Shown here: positions 42,109 to 50,370 of the stretch, one piece after another
Position numbering within the stretch: position 1 is the first letter of the stretch
How the letters are laid out: the number at the start of each line of letters is the position of its first letter
Source: CAYPHJ01 sp964410485
Lineage (GTDB): Bacteria; Desulfobacterota; Binatia; UBA9968
Assembly: GCA_964410485.1 (NCBI GenBank)
Contig: CAYPHJ010000007.1
Coordinates: forward strand, 10,456 to 74,455
DNA length: 64,000 nt
Direction: 5' to 3'
Notes under the pieces: generated by a model
What the model saw: the letters and a program-made list of their open reading frames with translations, nothing else
The model's database searches: none
Told to the model about the DNA's origin: nothing
Made by a program: the position numbers and the translations under genes

Positions 42109-42903
42109 CTATTTCCGCTCCTTCACATAGGCGCGAAAAAAAAGATGCGAGAGCGCGCGATAGAGCGTGGGCAGCACTCCCTGTAACCAACAGATTGCCG
42201 CCAAGGACCGCGGGAGCACGATTTCAAAACGCCTTCCTTCAATCGCCCTGACGACCGCCCGCACGACAGCATCGGTCCCGACGATGAGCAGGGCCGGAGA
42301 CTTAGGGGGAGTTTCAGCGAATGCTTTGTTGAACTCGGTTTTAACCGGACCCGGACAAATAATCGACACGCCAATCCCGTGCGGTTTAAGCTCATGATAA
42401 AGACTCTCACTGAAGCCGTTTAACGCAAATTTCGATGCGCAGTAACCGGCGAGATTGAGAGAAGGGATCTTGCCGGCAACCGATGAGATGTTGACGATGT
42501 GACCAAAGCCTCTTTCGAGCATTCCTGGAAGCACTTCATGCGTGCAATAAACGGCACCAAGATAGTTGGTCCGGAGCATCGCTTCGATCGTGTCCAGTGA
42601 GGTCTCGGCAAACGGCCGGCGCATACCGACTCCTGCATTGTTGATCAAAACGTCGATTCTGCCGAATCGGGCGATGATCTCTTGCACCATGGTTCGGACC
42701 TGCTCGCGACTGCCAACATCGCAGGCCACGACCATGGATGAGGGGCTCTTGGATTGGATGACGCCAAGCGTATCCTCCAGCCGTTCGCGACTGCGCGCGC
42801 AGCCGACGATAATCGCGCCACGCGCTGCTAACTCTATTGCGAGCGACCTGCCGATTCCCGTAGAGGCCCCGGTAATCAAGACGACACGATCCTTGAAGTC
42901 CAT
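42109..42903 (-). CDS. Short-chain dehydrogenase/reductase, possibly with the dioxygenase operon
   Basis: 264 residues from the ATG of MDFKDRVVLITGASTGIG. Classical SDR with the cofactor loop TGASTGIG, NNAG, and catalytic YCASK at about residue 155, preceded by NISSVAG. The C-terminal extension (ICWLQGVLPTLYRAL) is hydrophobic, as in SDRs that work on lipid or steroid substrates. It lies 92 bp downstream of the dioxygenase beta subunit on the same strand and could oxidise the cis-diol product, though sequence alone does not show this. A longer frame upstream to 42957 is not needed. Confidence 0.85.
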   Translation of the reverse strand: MDFKDRVVLITGASTGIGRSLAIELAARGAIIVGCARSRERLEDTLGVIQSKSPSSMVVACDVGSREQVRTMVQEIIARFGRIDVLINNAGVGMRRPFAETSLDTIEAMLRTNYLGAVYCTHEVLPGMLERGFGHIVNISSVAGKIPSLNLAGYCASKFALNGFSESLYHELKPHGIGVSIICPGPVKTEFNKAFAETPPKSPALLIVGTDAVVRAVVRAIEGRRFEIVLPRSLAAICWLQGVLPTLYRALSHLFFRAYVKERK

Positions 42904-42994
42904 AACGATCTGCCGGAACGATGCTACCCCCTCACGGTGCCACCTCGCGCGTACCAAATCTCCTTATCTACGCGTGTGTTGGCGCCCGATCCGG

Positions 42995-43504
42995 CTACAA
43001 GAATACACTGATGTTTTTCGCAGCCAACACGGCCTGATCCAGAATAATCGTGCGCCGCGCGATCTTAAAAGTAGCGTTACCACGGCGCAGGATGTCCCGC
43101 CTCATCCCGACAAACAGATCCTGATCGGTCTCCATGCGCGTTCGGTAGACGAGAAAGTTGGAGTGAACTTCGATCTCCGCTCCGCTGTCACTTTTCACTC
43201 GAACATTCGATACGAAATGGCGCGTGCGCGAGGGCGGCATTTCCGCCCAGGCGTTTTTGGCGTAGACCCGTTCGACTCTGACGCGGAGGGCCGCCTTATC
43301 ATCGTCAAAGTAATAGCCCTCGCCGGGTCGCGAAATCTCGTCATCGACAGAGTCGGGACGCGCGAAGGTATTGTGGCGGATCGGCATCCAGTAGCGCGCA
43401 TCGTCGGTGAACAATTCGACCCACTCGCGCAGCTTACGGTCGTCGAGCAGCTCCGCTTCGAAGTACAGGAACTCTTCAACCTGGCGGCGCAGCTCGCTAT
43501 CCAT
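42995..43504 (-). CDS. Aromatic-ring-hydroxylating dioxygenase beta subunit
   Basis: 169 residues, the usual length of the small subunit. It has a cone-shaped NTF2-like fold and no catalytic metal; it supports the alpha3beta3 hexamer. Family blocks seen are VEEFLYFEAELLDDRKLREW, LFTDDARYWMPIR, RTRHFVSNVRV and the C-terminal KIARRTIILDQAVLA. The start ATG overlaps the end of the alpha subunit by 8 bp, so the two are made in equal amounts. Substrate specificity resides in the alpha subunit. Confidence 0.93.
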   Translation of the reverse strand: MDSELRRQVEEFLYFEAELLDDRKLREWVELFTDDARYWMPIRHNTFARPDSVDDEISRPGEGYYFDDDKAALRVRVERVYAKNAWAEMPPSRTRHFVSNVRVKSDSGAEIEVHSNFLVYRTRMETDQDLFVGMRRDILRRGNATFKIARRTIILDQAVLAAKNISVFL

Positions 43505-44780
43505 TTTCCCGACTCAAAAAGTCGCCCCAGTTTTTTGCCTCGAGCATTTTGGCCCATTGCACGTACATGCTCAATTGATTGTTGTCGCTGAAGCGGCTTG
43601 TAACCCGACCCGGCAGCTCAATCTCGATTGGCGGCTCGTTGCCGCTCATCTGATAGTTGGCGGGGTAGCGCCGGCCGATCAGGCTTTTCGCCGCGCCTGT
43701 AACTTGGATCCAGTTGTCCATATCATCCTGCTCGAACACGCCGCTCGGGCTGAAGCGATACTGCGACACGAAGCGCATCTTGCTCTTGATGTCCGCCGAC
43801 GCTGCTTTGTCGACCACCGCCCAGCTCCAGACTTCGATCTTGTCCGGCCCGCGCGGCTGCCATACGCGTATCGTGCGTGTGAGCCAGTGAACCGAAAGAT
43901 TGGGGAAAACGGTTCCCGCCGACGGGGATATTTGCCGCGCTCGCACCGTCCCCAAGCGATTTTCGATCTCATCCGCATGTTCTTTCATGTACTCGACGAG
44001 CGCCTCGTCCGGCTGCGCAAACCATGGGCCGCCGTCCGGCGGCGTGATCCAGGAAACCAGGATATGGCCATTGCCGCAGGCAATTTGACAGCCTTTGTTC
44101 CATTGCCGGGTTTGGCTCGTCGTCGTGTCGACACCGAGATCGCGCGCCGAACCGTGGGTCGTGGTGATATGGTAACCGTCGCCGCCAAAATTTTCCGCCG
44201 CCGTCTTCCAGTTGGCGTCGAGCAGCCAACGGTGCGGCCCACTCACTTCCGTGCCGCCCTCGCGACGGTCGAAAAGGATATCGAGATACCAGGCCATGTC
44301 ACCGAGGTAACCCAATAATCCGGGAGCTTCGGGATCGAAAGTTGCAAAGACAAGCCCCTTGTAGCTCTCGATCTGCGCCACGGATATCAAACCCCACTCT
44401 TCTCTATTCAAACCCTTGAAGGCGTCCAGCATAGGTACCAACGCGAGCTTGCCGTCGGCGCTGTAAGTCCAGCCATGGTAAGAGCACGTGAAGAGCTTCG
44501 TATTGCCCCGGTCGGCGCGGCAGACGCGATTGCCGCGGTGGCGGCACAAGTTCAAATGGGCGCGCAGTTTGCCGCTCGAATCGCGGCAAAGAATGACCGG
44601 TTCCTCCCCCATGTAGCGGGTGACGAAATCACCGGGATTGGGGATTTCGCACTCATGGCCCAGGAAAAGCCAGCAGCGTGCGAATAGGCGTTCGCGCTCG
44701 AGCTCGTAGATTTCCCGGTCCGCGAAGATACGCCGGTCGACGATACCGCCTTCGGGATCGATCAACGATTTGACATCCAT
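43497..44780 (-). CDS. Rieske aromatic-ring-hydroxylating dioxygenase alpha subunit
   Basis: 427 residues. The Rieske [2Fe-2S] ligands are CRHRGNRVC (Cys79, His81) and CSYHGW (Cys99, His102). The mononuclear iron site is in NFGGDGYHITTTH: Asp201 (electron bridge), His204, His209, with the third ligand Asp later. This is the oxygenase subunit that adds both atoms of O2 to an aromatic ring or related compound. The usual ferredoxin and reductase genes are not in the operon, which contains only alpha, beta and probably an SDR. The operon starts here; upstream is C-rich repeat DNA. The substrate is not predictable. Confidence 0.94.
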   Translation of the reverse strand: MDVKSLIDPEGGIVDRRIFADREIYELERERLFARCWLFLGHECEIPNPGDFVTRYMGEEPVILCRDSSGKLRAHLNLCRHRGNRVCRADRGNTKLFTCSYHGWTYSADGKLALVPMLDAFKGLNREEWGLISVAQIESYKGLVFATFDPEAPGLLGYLGDMAWYLDILFDRREGGTEVSGPHRWLLDANWKTAAENFGGDGYHITTTHGSARDLGVDTTTSQTRQWNKGCQIACGNGHILVSWITPPDGGPWFAQPDEALVEYMKEHADEIENRLGTVRARQISPSAGTVFPNLSVHWLTRTIRVWQPRGPDKIEVWSWAVVDKAASADIKSKMRFVSQYRFSPSGVFEQDDMDNWIQVTGAAKSLIGRRYPANYQMSGNEPPIEIELPGRVTSRFSDNNQLSMYVQWAKMLEAKNWGDFLSRENG

Positions 44781-44789
44781 TTCAGTCCC

Positions 44790-45085
44790 TCTTCCGGTTC
44801 CCGGGTCTCCCGTCTCCAGTCCCCGGTCGCCCTGTTAACCAGCCCAGGGAACTATAGCGCGCACGGCCGCTCTTTCACAAGAAAAACCGACTCTTACTTT
44901 ACCTGGGCATCATGCGTCTCCCGGTCCGGTACGCGGTCCTCGGTCATGCTTTACCCTCTCCCCTTTACACTCTCCGGACCCGGTCGCCGCTCTACCCTCA
45001 CTCTTCGCGCATCCCCGGTCTTCGGTCGCCCGTCTCCGGTCATGCTTTATCCCCCGTCCCTGGGCATACCATTCGCCCTCTTTGT
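44790..45085. repeat. C-rich low-complexity repeats (CCGGTC type)
   Basis: Many variants of TCCCGGTC and CCCGGTCGCC occur in short, degenerate tandem order (for example near 44810-44830, 44915-44945, 44980-45045), with TCGGTCATGCTTTA repeated at about 44940 and 45033. No gene is supported. The pattern resembles the low-complexity arms at 27518-27605. Confidence 0.5.
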
Positions 45086-45119
45086 TCCTGCCGGGTTAGG
45101 CGTTAGACTGGTTTAAGAG

Positions 45120-45310
45120 ATGATGTCTGTTGATGAAAACGGCTTGTTGATTAACCGAGATCTGTCATGGCTCGAGTTCAACCGGCGGGTCCTCGAAGAA
45201 GCCAAAGATCCTCGGATGCCACTGCTAGAAAGACTCAAGTTTTTTTTCTCGCTATTTTCAGCTCAAATCTCGATGACTTCTTCATTGGTGCCAGTGGCAG
45301 AACAAACCAC
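45120..45310 (+). pseudogene. ppk1: Truncated, frameshifted polyphosphate kinase (ppk1) relic
   Basis: The first frame reads LINRDLSWLEFNRRVLEEA, then PLLERLKFF, the conserved N-terminus of PPK1. At a run of eight T (45240-45247) the match moves to another frame, which continues LAIFSSNLDDFF, the next block of PPK1. After that there is no further match: about 60 residues remain of roughly 700. The shift within a homopolymer and the lost C-terminus both say the gene is dead. In related genomes ppk1 would encode polyphosphate synthesis; here a working copy, if any, lies elsewhere. Confidence 0.85.
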
Positions 45311-45428
45311 TGGTTAGATTTCAAGAAACGATTTTACGACATGCTGCAAAACGAGGAGCACTCATTTTCCAACGGACTCGCGGCCTCTCCTTGGCACAAT
45401 TGCCGGGGCGATACCGACCCCTACATTC

Positions 45429-46415
45429 TTGACCTCCCCGATTCTGAGTAGGAGCAAATCCATCAAGATCACACTGATACACAACCCAGAAGCCGGAAAA
45501 GGCACCGGGCCTTCCGCTAAACAACTGCTCAAGTGGATTCGCGCCGCCGGCCACAAGGTGGGTTACCAGTCGTCCAAAGAAAAGGGGTGGCACCGGGCGT
45601 TGAAAGATCCGGGTGATCTCGTTGCGGTGGCAGGCGGGGACGGTACCGTAGGCAAAGTCGCCAAGCGCATCATTGATCGCACCACCCCGGTGGCGATCCT
45701 CCCGTTGGGTACCGCCAACAACATCGCGTCCACGTTGGGTATGGCGGACATCGCCTTGAAAGACGTGATCGCCGGGTGGAGACTCGGGCGGTGCGTCCAC
45801 TTCGATTCCGCCGTTGCCAAGGGCCCGTGGGGTTCGCGGGCTTTTATCGAGGGCTTCGGCTTGGGATTATTTGCCGAGACGATGTTTCGAATTGAGAAAT
45901 CGAATGGCAAGGCGCTGGCTCCCGTAGAGCAGCCTGAGGATGAGATAACATCGGTATTGAAAATGCTGGCCGGTCAAGTGCCCGAGTTTCGGCCCAACCA
46001 GTTGCGGGTGCGCTTGGACGGTGAGGACCTGTCCGGCAGCTATGTTTTGCTTGAAGCCCTGAACGTCGGTTTCATCGGACCGAACCTAAACCTGGCTCCC
46101 GGGGCAGACACTGGAGACGGTCTGCTGGACGTCATCGCGGTCCCTCACCATCAACGAAGCAGACTGAAAAGATACATCACCGAAAAGTTGAAAGGCGCAG
46201 AAAAGGTGCCGGAACTGCCGCGACATCGAGGGCGCCATCTGCAGATAGAGTGGGAGATTTCACCGGTTCACATCGACGATAAGCGCTGGCCAACCGAAGA
46301 TCACGATCCGGAGATACGCTCTCATGCCATTAGCGTAAAGGTCGAGCCAGGCGCGCTGTACATCTTGCTACCGGAAGTGGTCACACCCAAGCCGGAGCAG
46401 CGCTCGTCCAGCTAA
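45429..46415 (+). CDS. Diacylglycerol kinase family protein, unusual start
   Basis: About 317-328 residues. The catalytic domain has AVAGGDGTVGKVAKRI (the GGDGT nucleotide loop) and LPLGTANNIASTLG, as in lipid and diacylglycerol kinases. IHNPEAGKG is the N-terminal block. The C-terminal half (ALNVGFIGPNLNLAPGA and DTGDGLLDVI) is typical of the second domain. The only permitted start in frame is a TTG at 45429 with no ribosome site. A good AGGAG stands at 45450-45454, seven bases before ATCAAGATCACA, exactly where MKITLIHN would begin; the codon there is ATC. So the gene either uses ATC or TTG, or has lost its ATG. Flanked by two gene relics (ppk1 and an EEP nuclease). Confidence 0.8.
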   Translation: MTSPILSRSKSIKITLIHNPEAGKGTGPSAKQLLKWIRAAGHKVGYQSSKEKGWHRALKDPGDLVAVAGGDGTVGKVAKRIIDRTTPVAILPLGTANNIASTLGMADIALKDVIAGWRLGRCVHFDSAVAKGPWGSRAFIEGFGLGLFAETMFRIEKSNGKALAPVEQPEDEITSVLKMLAGQVPEFRPNQLRVRLDGEDLSGSYVLLEALNVGFIGPNLNLAPGADTGDGLLDVIAVPHHQRSRLKRYITEKLKGAEKVPELPRHRGRHLQIEWEISPVHIDDKRWPTEDHDPEIRSHAISVKVEPGALYILLPEVVTPKPEQRSSS

Positions 46416-46472
46416 GATTCGCCGGCGCGCTGGGCTTGACGTCGTCACAAGCACCCGGGTGCGAGTCCCAAA

Positions 46473-46643
46473 ATGGTTGTCAGAGTAGCGACGCTGAATT
46501 TGGAACAGAATCACAAGTGCTGGGAAAAGCGCCGCGAACTTGTTGGGACGCAGATGCTGGAGGTGCATCCCGACCTCCGGGCGCTCAAAGCGGCGCTCTG
46601 TTCCGTTTTTCTCATCGTCCCGCCACGAAACCTTGCTTTTTGA
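46473..46643 (+). pseudogene. EEP-type endonuclease/phosphatase N-terminal relic
   Basis: A 56-residue frame reads VRVATLNLEQNHKCWEKRRE, then LVGTQMLEVHPDLRALK. This is the N-terminal block of endonuclease/exonuclease/phosphatase family proteins, in which RVATxNLE.D..RWE.RR.L is followed by PD...L.E. The match stops after about 40 residues, and a stop codon follows. The metal-binding Asn of TLNLE is still there. It lies just after the diacylglycerol-kinase-family gene, and such a gene pair occurs in related bacteria, which makes a shrunken operon likely. Confidence 0.6.
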
Positions 46644-46845
46644 AATCCCTCTGGCTTGCTCCGCAATGCCTTGTTACGATCATTTAAGGACGTGCCCTTA
46701 CCGGCAGTCGTAATACCGCGTTTGAAACTAGCGAGCGATGGTTTTCGTTCGCTTTCAACCGCGTAGTAGTGCGTGTTTCGTCTCCCGTACAGTATTCCAG
46801 CCGGGATCCTAGCGCAAAACTCCACCGGCTTCTGTTTTCGATGAA

Positions 46846-47808
46846 ATGAAAAAACTGTTCGGCTTCTTATTCGTCGTCCTCATCTCCCTTCTTACGGACC
46901 ATTCTTATGGACACTTTACCGGCAAGGGGCATGTGCACACGCTTTCCGAAACAAGACAGGACTTTTTGAATGCCGACTGCTGGTTGACCGACACTTGCGA
47001 TCTCAAGAGATTCACGCTCATAACGTCAAACTATGAAACCTGGTTTAGTGACGACCCGATCTATCCGACGTATGGCACCGGCGTAATCATGGAATACGAA
47101 ACCGATTCCATCGCGGCGCTCGATAAATACGCCATCGTTCAGTTCAAAAGAGGCTGCGTGTTTTCCAGTTCAAAAAAGACAAACGGCAAGATAACCAGGT
47201 ATGTAAATGATGTCGTGCTGAGTTTCGGAGAACATGTCCCTTTTTGTTTTCCTGACTGGGTGATAGATTCGCAGGATACTGATCCCGCGTATAACAGCGA
47301 TCCTGAATACGGCAGATTTTTTTTGCTGCGGTGGAATACACGCGGCGCCTACGACGAGCGGACTCAGAAATACTACGGCGCCGAGAAACCAACTCATCCG
47401 GTCGTTTACATGACCGATTACCCCAGCGGGGCTTTCGTTAGCGAAACCGGCACGAGAAATGCCGCTCTCGAATTCAAGACCTGCATCTATAAAGCAAGCG
47501 ATGTTCCCGCTGAAACACGACGGGATCGGATACACTTTGCAAAGCCTATCACATGCTTGGAGTGGCAAAACGTCTATGTCTATGATTTTCGCAAAGAAAG
47601 ATTCCAGACCGACTTGGCGGCGCCGAGATGGGAAGAGCCGTACGTGCGCGTAAATGTGCATGTGCTCGTGATTCTGCTCATGCTGGTGGTTGTACTTGTT
47701 ATGCTTTTGTCGCGCTCAGGCAAGTTCACCAGCAAAAGCGTTGCTGCTAATCAGCATCCGCGTAATCAACTGATAGATCTGATCCAGTCTCGAGGCTCCG
47801 AGACGTAA
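46846..47808 (+). CDS. Secreted, C-terminally anchored protein of unknown function
   Basis: 320 residues. A signal peptide at 1-22 (LFGFLFVVLISLLTDHSYG) is followed by about 245 residues outside the cytoplasm and one membrane helix at about 272-292 (VLVILLMLVVVLVMLLS), then a short polar cytosolic tail. The outer part has several cysteines (for example NADCWLTDTCDL, FKRGCVFSS, HVPFCFPDW, EFKTCIYKA, ITCLEW) that could pair as disulphides, and many aromatic residues. No family is recognised. The ATG is not preceded by a clear ribosome site. Its codon use looks less GC-rich than its neighbours. It stands between gene relics, in a stretch that has probably been reshuffled. Confidence 0.7.
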   Translation: MKKLFGFLFVVLISLLTDHSYGHFTGKGHVHTLSETRQDFLNADCWLTDTCDLKRFTLITSNYETWFSDDPIYPTYGTGVIMEYETDSIAALDKYAIVQFKRGCVFSSSKKTNGKITRYVNDVVLSFGEHVPFCFPDWVIDSQDTDPAYNSDPEYGRFFLLRWNTRGAYDERTQKYYGAEKPTHPVVYMTDYPSGAFVSETGTRNAALEFKTCIYKASDVPAETRRDRIHFAKPITCLEWQNVYVYDFRKERFQTDLAAPRWEEPYVRVNVHVLVILLMLVVVLVMLLSRSGKFTSKSVAANQHPRNQLIDLIQSRGSET

Positions 47809-47847
47809 TCGTGCCTGCCAATCGGAATATCTTACACAGGTCGCCTC

Positions 47848-48210
47848 ATGCGGCGGATCCCAGAGAATTGTTCCCCGCCCATTATTGAGGAGATCGCCAC
47901 TCGTCTCGCATGTCTACATACTAATGCATTCATTAGTAACTATCCTGTTTCAAGATCGCGGGCTTCCGAAGCCAATCAGGTGATGGCTGAAGAGATGGCA
48001 AAATATTCGAGGCGCATCATTGGGCTTTTGCTGTATCAATCCCAACTTCGGCCCTGAAGCAACGGCAAAATCGCTCGAGCACTGCTTGGGCGAGCTAAGA
48101 CTGAAGGGCATCAAACTGCATCCGGAGATCGAGTTCCTCCGATCATCCATATAATCCGCTGCCAATGGAAGTCGAAAAGATCGCCAAGCACGCGCCCGGG
48201 TCCTCGCACT
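47848..48210 (+). pseudogene. Amidohydrolase (family 2) relic with frameshifts
   Basis: Three frames in succession match the middle of an amidohydrolase_2 protein: ANQVMAEEMAKYSRRIIG (to about 48030), then GFCCINPNFGPEATAKSLEH and ELRLKGIKLHPEIEF in the next frame, then DHPYNPLPMEVEKIAKHAPG in the third (about 48138-48200). The usual N-terminal DxH part and all after HAPG are missing. At least two frameshifts and truncation at both ends make it a clear relic. It lies downstream of, and in the opposite sense to, an intact hydrolase pair that includes a full amidohydrolase of another subgroup. Confidence 0.75.
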
Positions 48211-48234
48211 CGAGTCATGCGTGGACTAGCTTAG

Positions 48235-49146
48235 CTACCCGCGGTACAACGGCTCGGGCTGAGTGAAAAACGCGTGTAGAATGTGAAACACCGTGCGGTA
48301 GTTCTTCTGCTGAAAACTCGCGTGCGAGATGCCAGGCATCACGACGAACTGCTTATCCGGATTCGGCAGCCGCTTGAAAAATGCGAGGAGATCGTCGAAG
48401 CCGGCAATGCCGTCGAACTGGCCGCGCATGATGATCGTCGGCACCGTGATGTTTTCTGGGCCGACCAGGGGCAACTTCGAACACATATCGACGTAAGTGC
48501 CGGTCGGCACCGAATCATCGAGCGCGAGAATCGCGTCTGCGAAAGCATCGACCGTTGACTCGTCCGCCGTGCCTGGATGGTCGCGATTGAAAATACTGTG
48601 GACAAAGGCGCGATCGATTGGGCGGCGGTTCTTCGATTGAAACTCAGGCAGTCTTTTGCGCCGCTCGGCCAGCGTGGGGCTGCCCTCCCCGGTCCATACA
48701 AAGGCGTCGAGAGCGAGGCGTGCGACGCGCTCGGGATGTTGCGAGGCAAAAAGCGCGGCTTTCAGCGCTCCCGACGAAATGCCGTAGACCAGGAGCTTTG
48801 ATGCGCGGGTTGTCTGCAGAATGTATTGGCTGCCTGCAGCAAGGTCGTCGGCTCCGTTGGCGATGTCGCAGTTGATTGGGCGGTTCTTCTCCGACCGTCC
48901 GTAGCCCTCGTTGTCGATGCACCAAGTGTCGAACCCGCGGGCGGCGAACCAATCCATCGCCGAGGATTCAGGCCGCCCTGGCACGTGCAAATCGAAGGCG
49001 GGCTGTGACGCCATCGACGATCCGTGGACGAACAGAATCGTCCCTTTCGCAGCGCGCGGCTCAGCGGTGCTTTTCCGCCACAGGAACAGATGCACGTCGC
49101 CCTTGCGCGTCCAATGTTCCGTGCCTTGTACTATCGCCTCGCTCAT
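48235..49146 (-). CDS. Alpha/beta hydrolase
   Basis: 303 residues. The fold begins with ILFVHGSSMASQPAFD (oxyanion loop after HG), the nucleophile elbow is YGISSGA (Ser in GxSxG), the acid is probably Asp in RGQFDGIAG and the base His in GISHASFQ. Length and the C-terminal helix suit soluble esterases or C-C hydrolases. It is 81 bp downstream of an amidohydrolase gene on the same strand and probably co-transcribed with it, so the two may act in the same breakdown route. No signal peptide. Substrate unknown. Confidence 0.87.
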   Translation of the reverse strand: MSEAIVQGTEHWTRKGDVHLFLWRKSTAEPRAAKGTILFVHGSSMASQPAFDLHVPGRPESSAMDWFAARGFDTWCIDNEGYGRSEKNRPINCDIANGADDLAAGSQYILQTTRASKLLVYGISSGALKAALFASQHPERVARLALDAFVWTGEGSPTLAERRKRLPEFQSKNRRPIDRAFVHSIFNRDHPGTADESTVDAFADAILALDDSVPTGTYVDMCSKLPLVGPENITVPTIIMRGQFDGIAGFDDLLAFFKRLPNPDKQFVVMPGISHASFQQKNYRTVFHILHAFFTQPEPLYRG

Positions 49147-49227
49147 CTTGACCTCGCTTCCTAAACTACCCCGACAACCTTACTGTGCCCACTGGAATTC
49201 TCCGCCCAGCGGCGCACGGTTTGCGTT

Positions 49228-50370
49228 CTACACGATGAAGCCGTACAGTTTGCCCGCGTTGTCACAGACGATCTTGTGGCGCACCTCTGCTGGCAAGTGG
49301 CCGAGCTCGCGTTCGATGAACTCACTTGAGTCCGGCCACACCCCATCCGGATGAGGAAAGTCCGAGCCCCACATCAGGTTATCGTGCCCCACCTCGTCGA
49401 TGAGTTTGATGCCGATGCGATCGGTCTGGTAGGTCGCGAAGCACTGGCGACGCCAGTACTCGCTCGGCTTCATGGTGAGGCTAAGGTCCTTGAACTGGTC
49501 TTCCCACTCGGCATCCATACGGTCGAGCACGTAGGGGATCCAGCCAATCCCGCTCTCGCCGATCACAATTTTGAGGTTTCGGTAACGCTCAAGCACGCCG
49601 CTGAAAATGACGGACAGCAAAGTAGTGGCCATGTAGATTTGGAAACCCGAGATATGGACCGCGTGCTCCACACGCGCGAGCTCGGGGGGCAGCTTTTCGA
49701 GGTCTGGCCGCCGTTCCCCTATCGTGTGAAAATGCACGGGCAGAACCGCGTCGTTGGCGACTTCCCAAATCGGATTCCATTGGGGATCCCAGAGCGGCAC
49801 GATATCGTACGAGTTGGCGATTTCGAGACCGCGAACGCCCCCGCGCTTGACCACACGCCGTATCTCTTGCACGGCGGCTTCAACGGGGGAGTTGGGAATG
49901 CAGGCGAGACCTGCATAGCGATCGGGGTGGGTGTCGCAGAAGTCAGCGAGCCACTCGTTGTAGATCCGCATCAGATCCACGGCCGCCTCGGGGTCCTTTA
50001 GCCGGCGGCCGGCCCCGAGGATCCCATAGAGCACCTCGGCCTGCACTCCATCACGCTCCTGGTCCTTCAAACGCAACCCCGGATCGGTGAGTCTCCGGAT
50101 ACCGCGTTTGCCGTCGGCGTAGAGACCGGTCCCGGCCATTCGATCGGAGCGATGAATCTTGCCGGGGATGTACTCGCGACCGGCAGAGCCCATGCCGTTC
50201 ACGAGCCCGAGCTTCGCGCCATTCTTCGTCACCCAGACTGGCCCCTTGGGACTATCCGTGATGTAGGGCATGCGATCCTTCATTGCCGCTGAAGCATTCG
50301 ACGTGAACAGGTCAGCCGGCAGCCAGCAGAGATCGATGTGGCAGTCGGCAGAGATTCGGGTGTAGCGCAT
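49228..50370 (-). CDS. Amidohydrolase family 2 (decarboxylase/hydrolase-like) protein
   Basis: 380 residues of the metal-dependent amidohydrolase_2 family, which includes ACMS and gamma-resorcylate decarboxylases. The N-terminal motif is SADCHIDL (Asp-x-His), VHFHTIGE gives the middle His, IVIGESGIGWIPY and WGSDFPHPDGVWPDS the final His and Asp. RLKDQERDGVQAEVLYG is the usual helix before the barrel. Zinc or manganese is probably bound. It comes first in a two-gene unit with an alpha/beta hydrolase. Such families often act on aromatic carboxylates; a link to the Rieske dioxygenase nearby is possible but unproven. Confidence 0.9.
   Translation of the reverse strand: MRYTRISADCHIDLCWLPADLFTSNASAAMKDRMPYITDSPKGPVWVTKNGAKLGLVNGMGSAGREYIPGKIHRSDRMAGTGLYADGKRGIRRLTDPGLRLKDQERDGVQAEVLYGILGAGRRLKDPEAAVDLMRIYNEWLADFCDTHPDRYAGLACIPNSPVEAAVQEIRRVVKRGGVRGLEIANSYDIVPLWDPQWNPIWEVANDAVLPVHFHTIGERRPDLEKLPPELARVEHAVHISGFQIYMATTLLSVIFSGVLERYRNLKIVIGESGIGWIPYVLDRMDAEWEDQFKDLSLTMKPSEYWRRQCFATYQTDRIGIKLIDEVGHDNLMWGSDFPHPDGVWPDSSEFIERELGHLPAEVRHKIVCDNAGKLYGFIV

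Noticed and set aside
42566..43591. Plus-strand open frame of 341 codons
   Set aside because: Antisense to the SDR and dioxygenase beta subunit genes, which have clear catalytic motifs.
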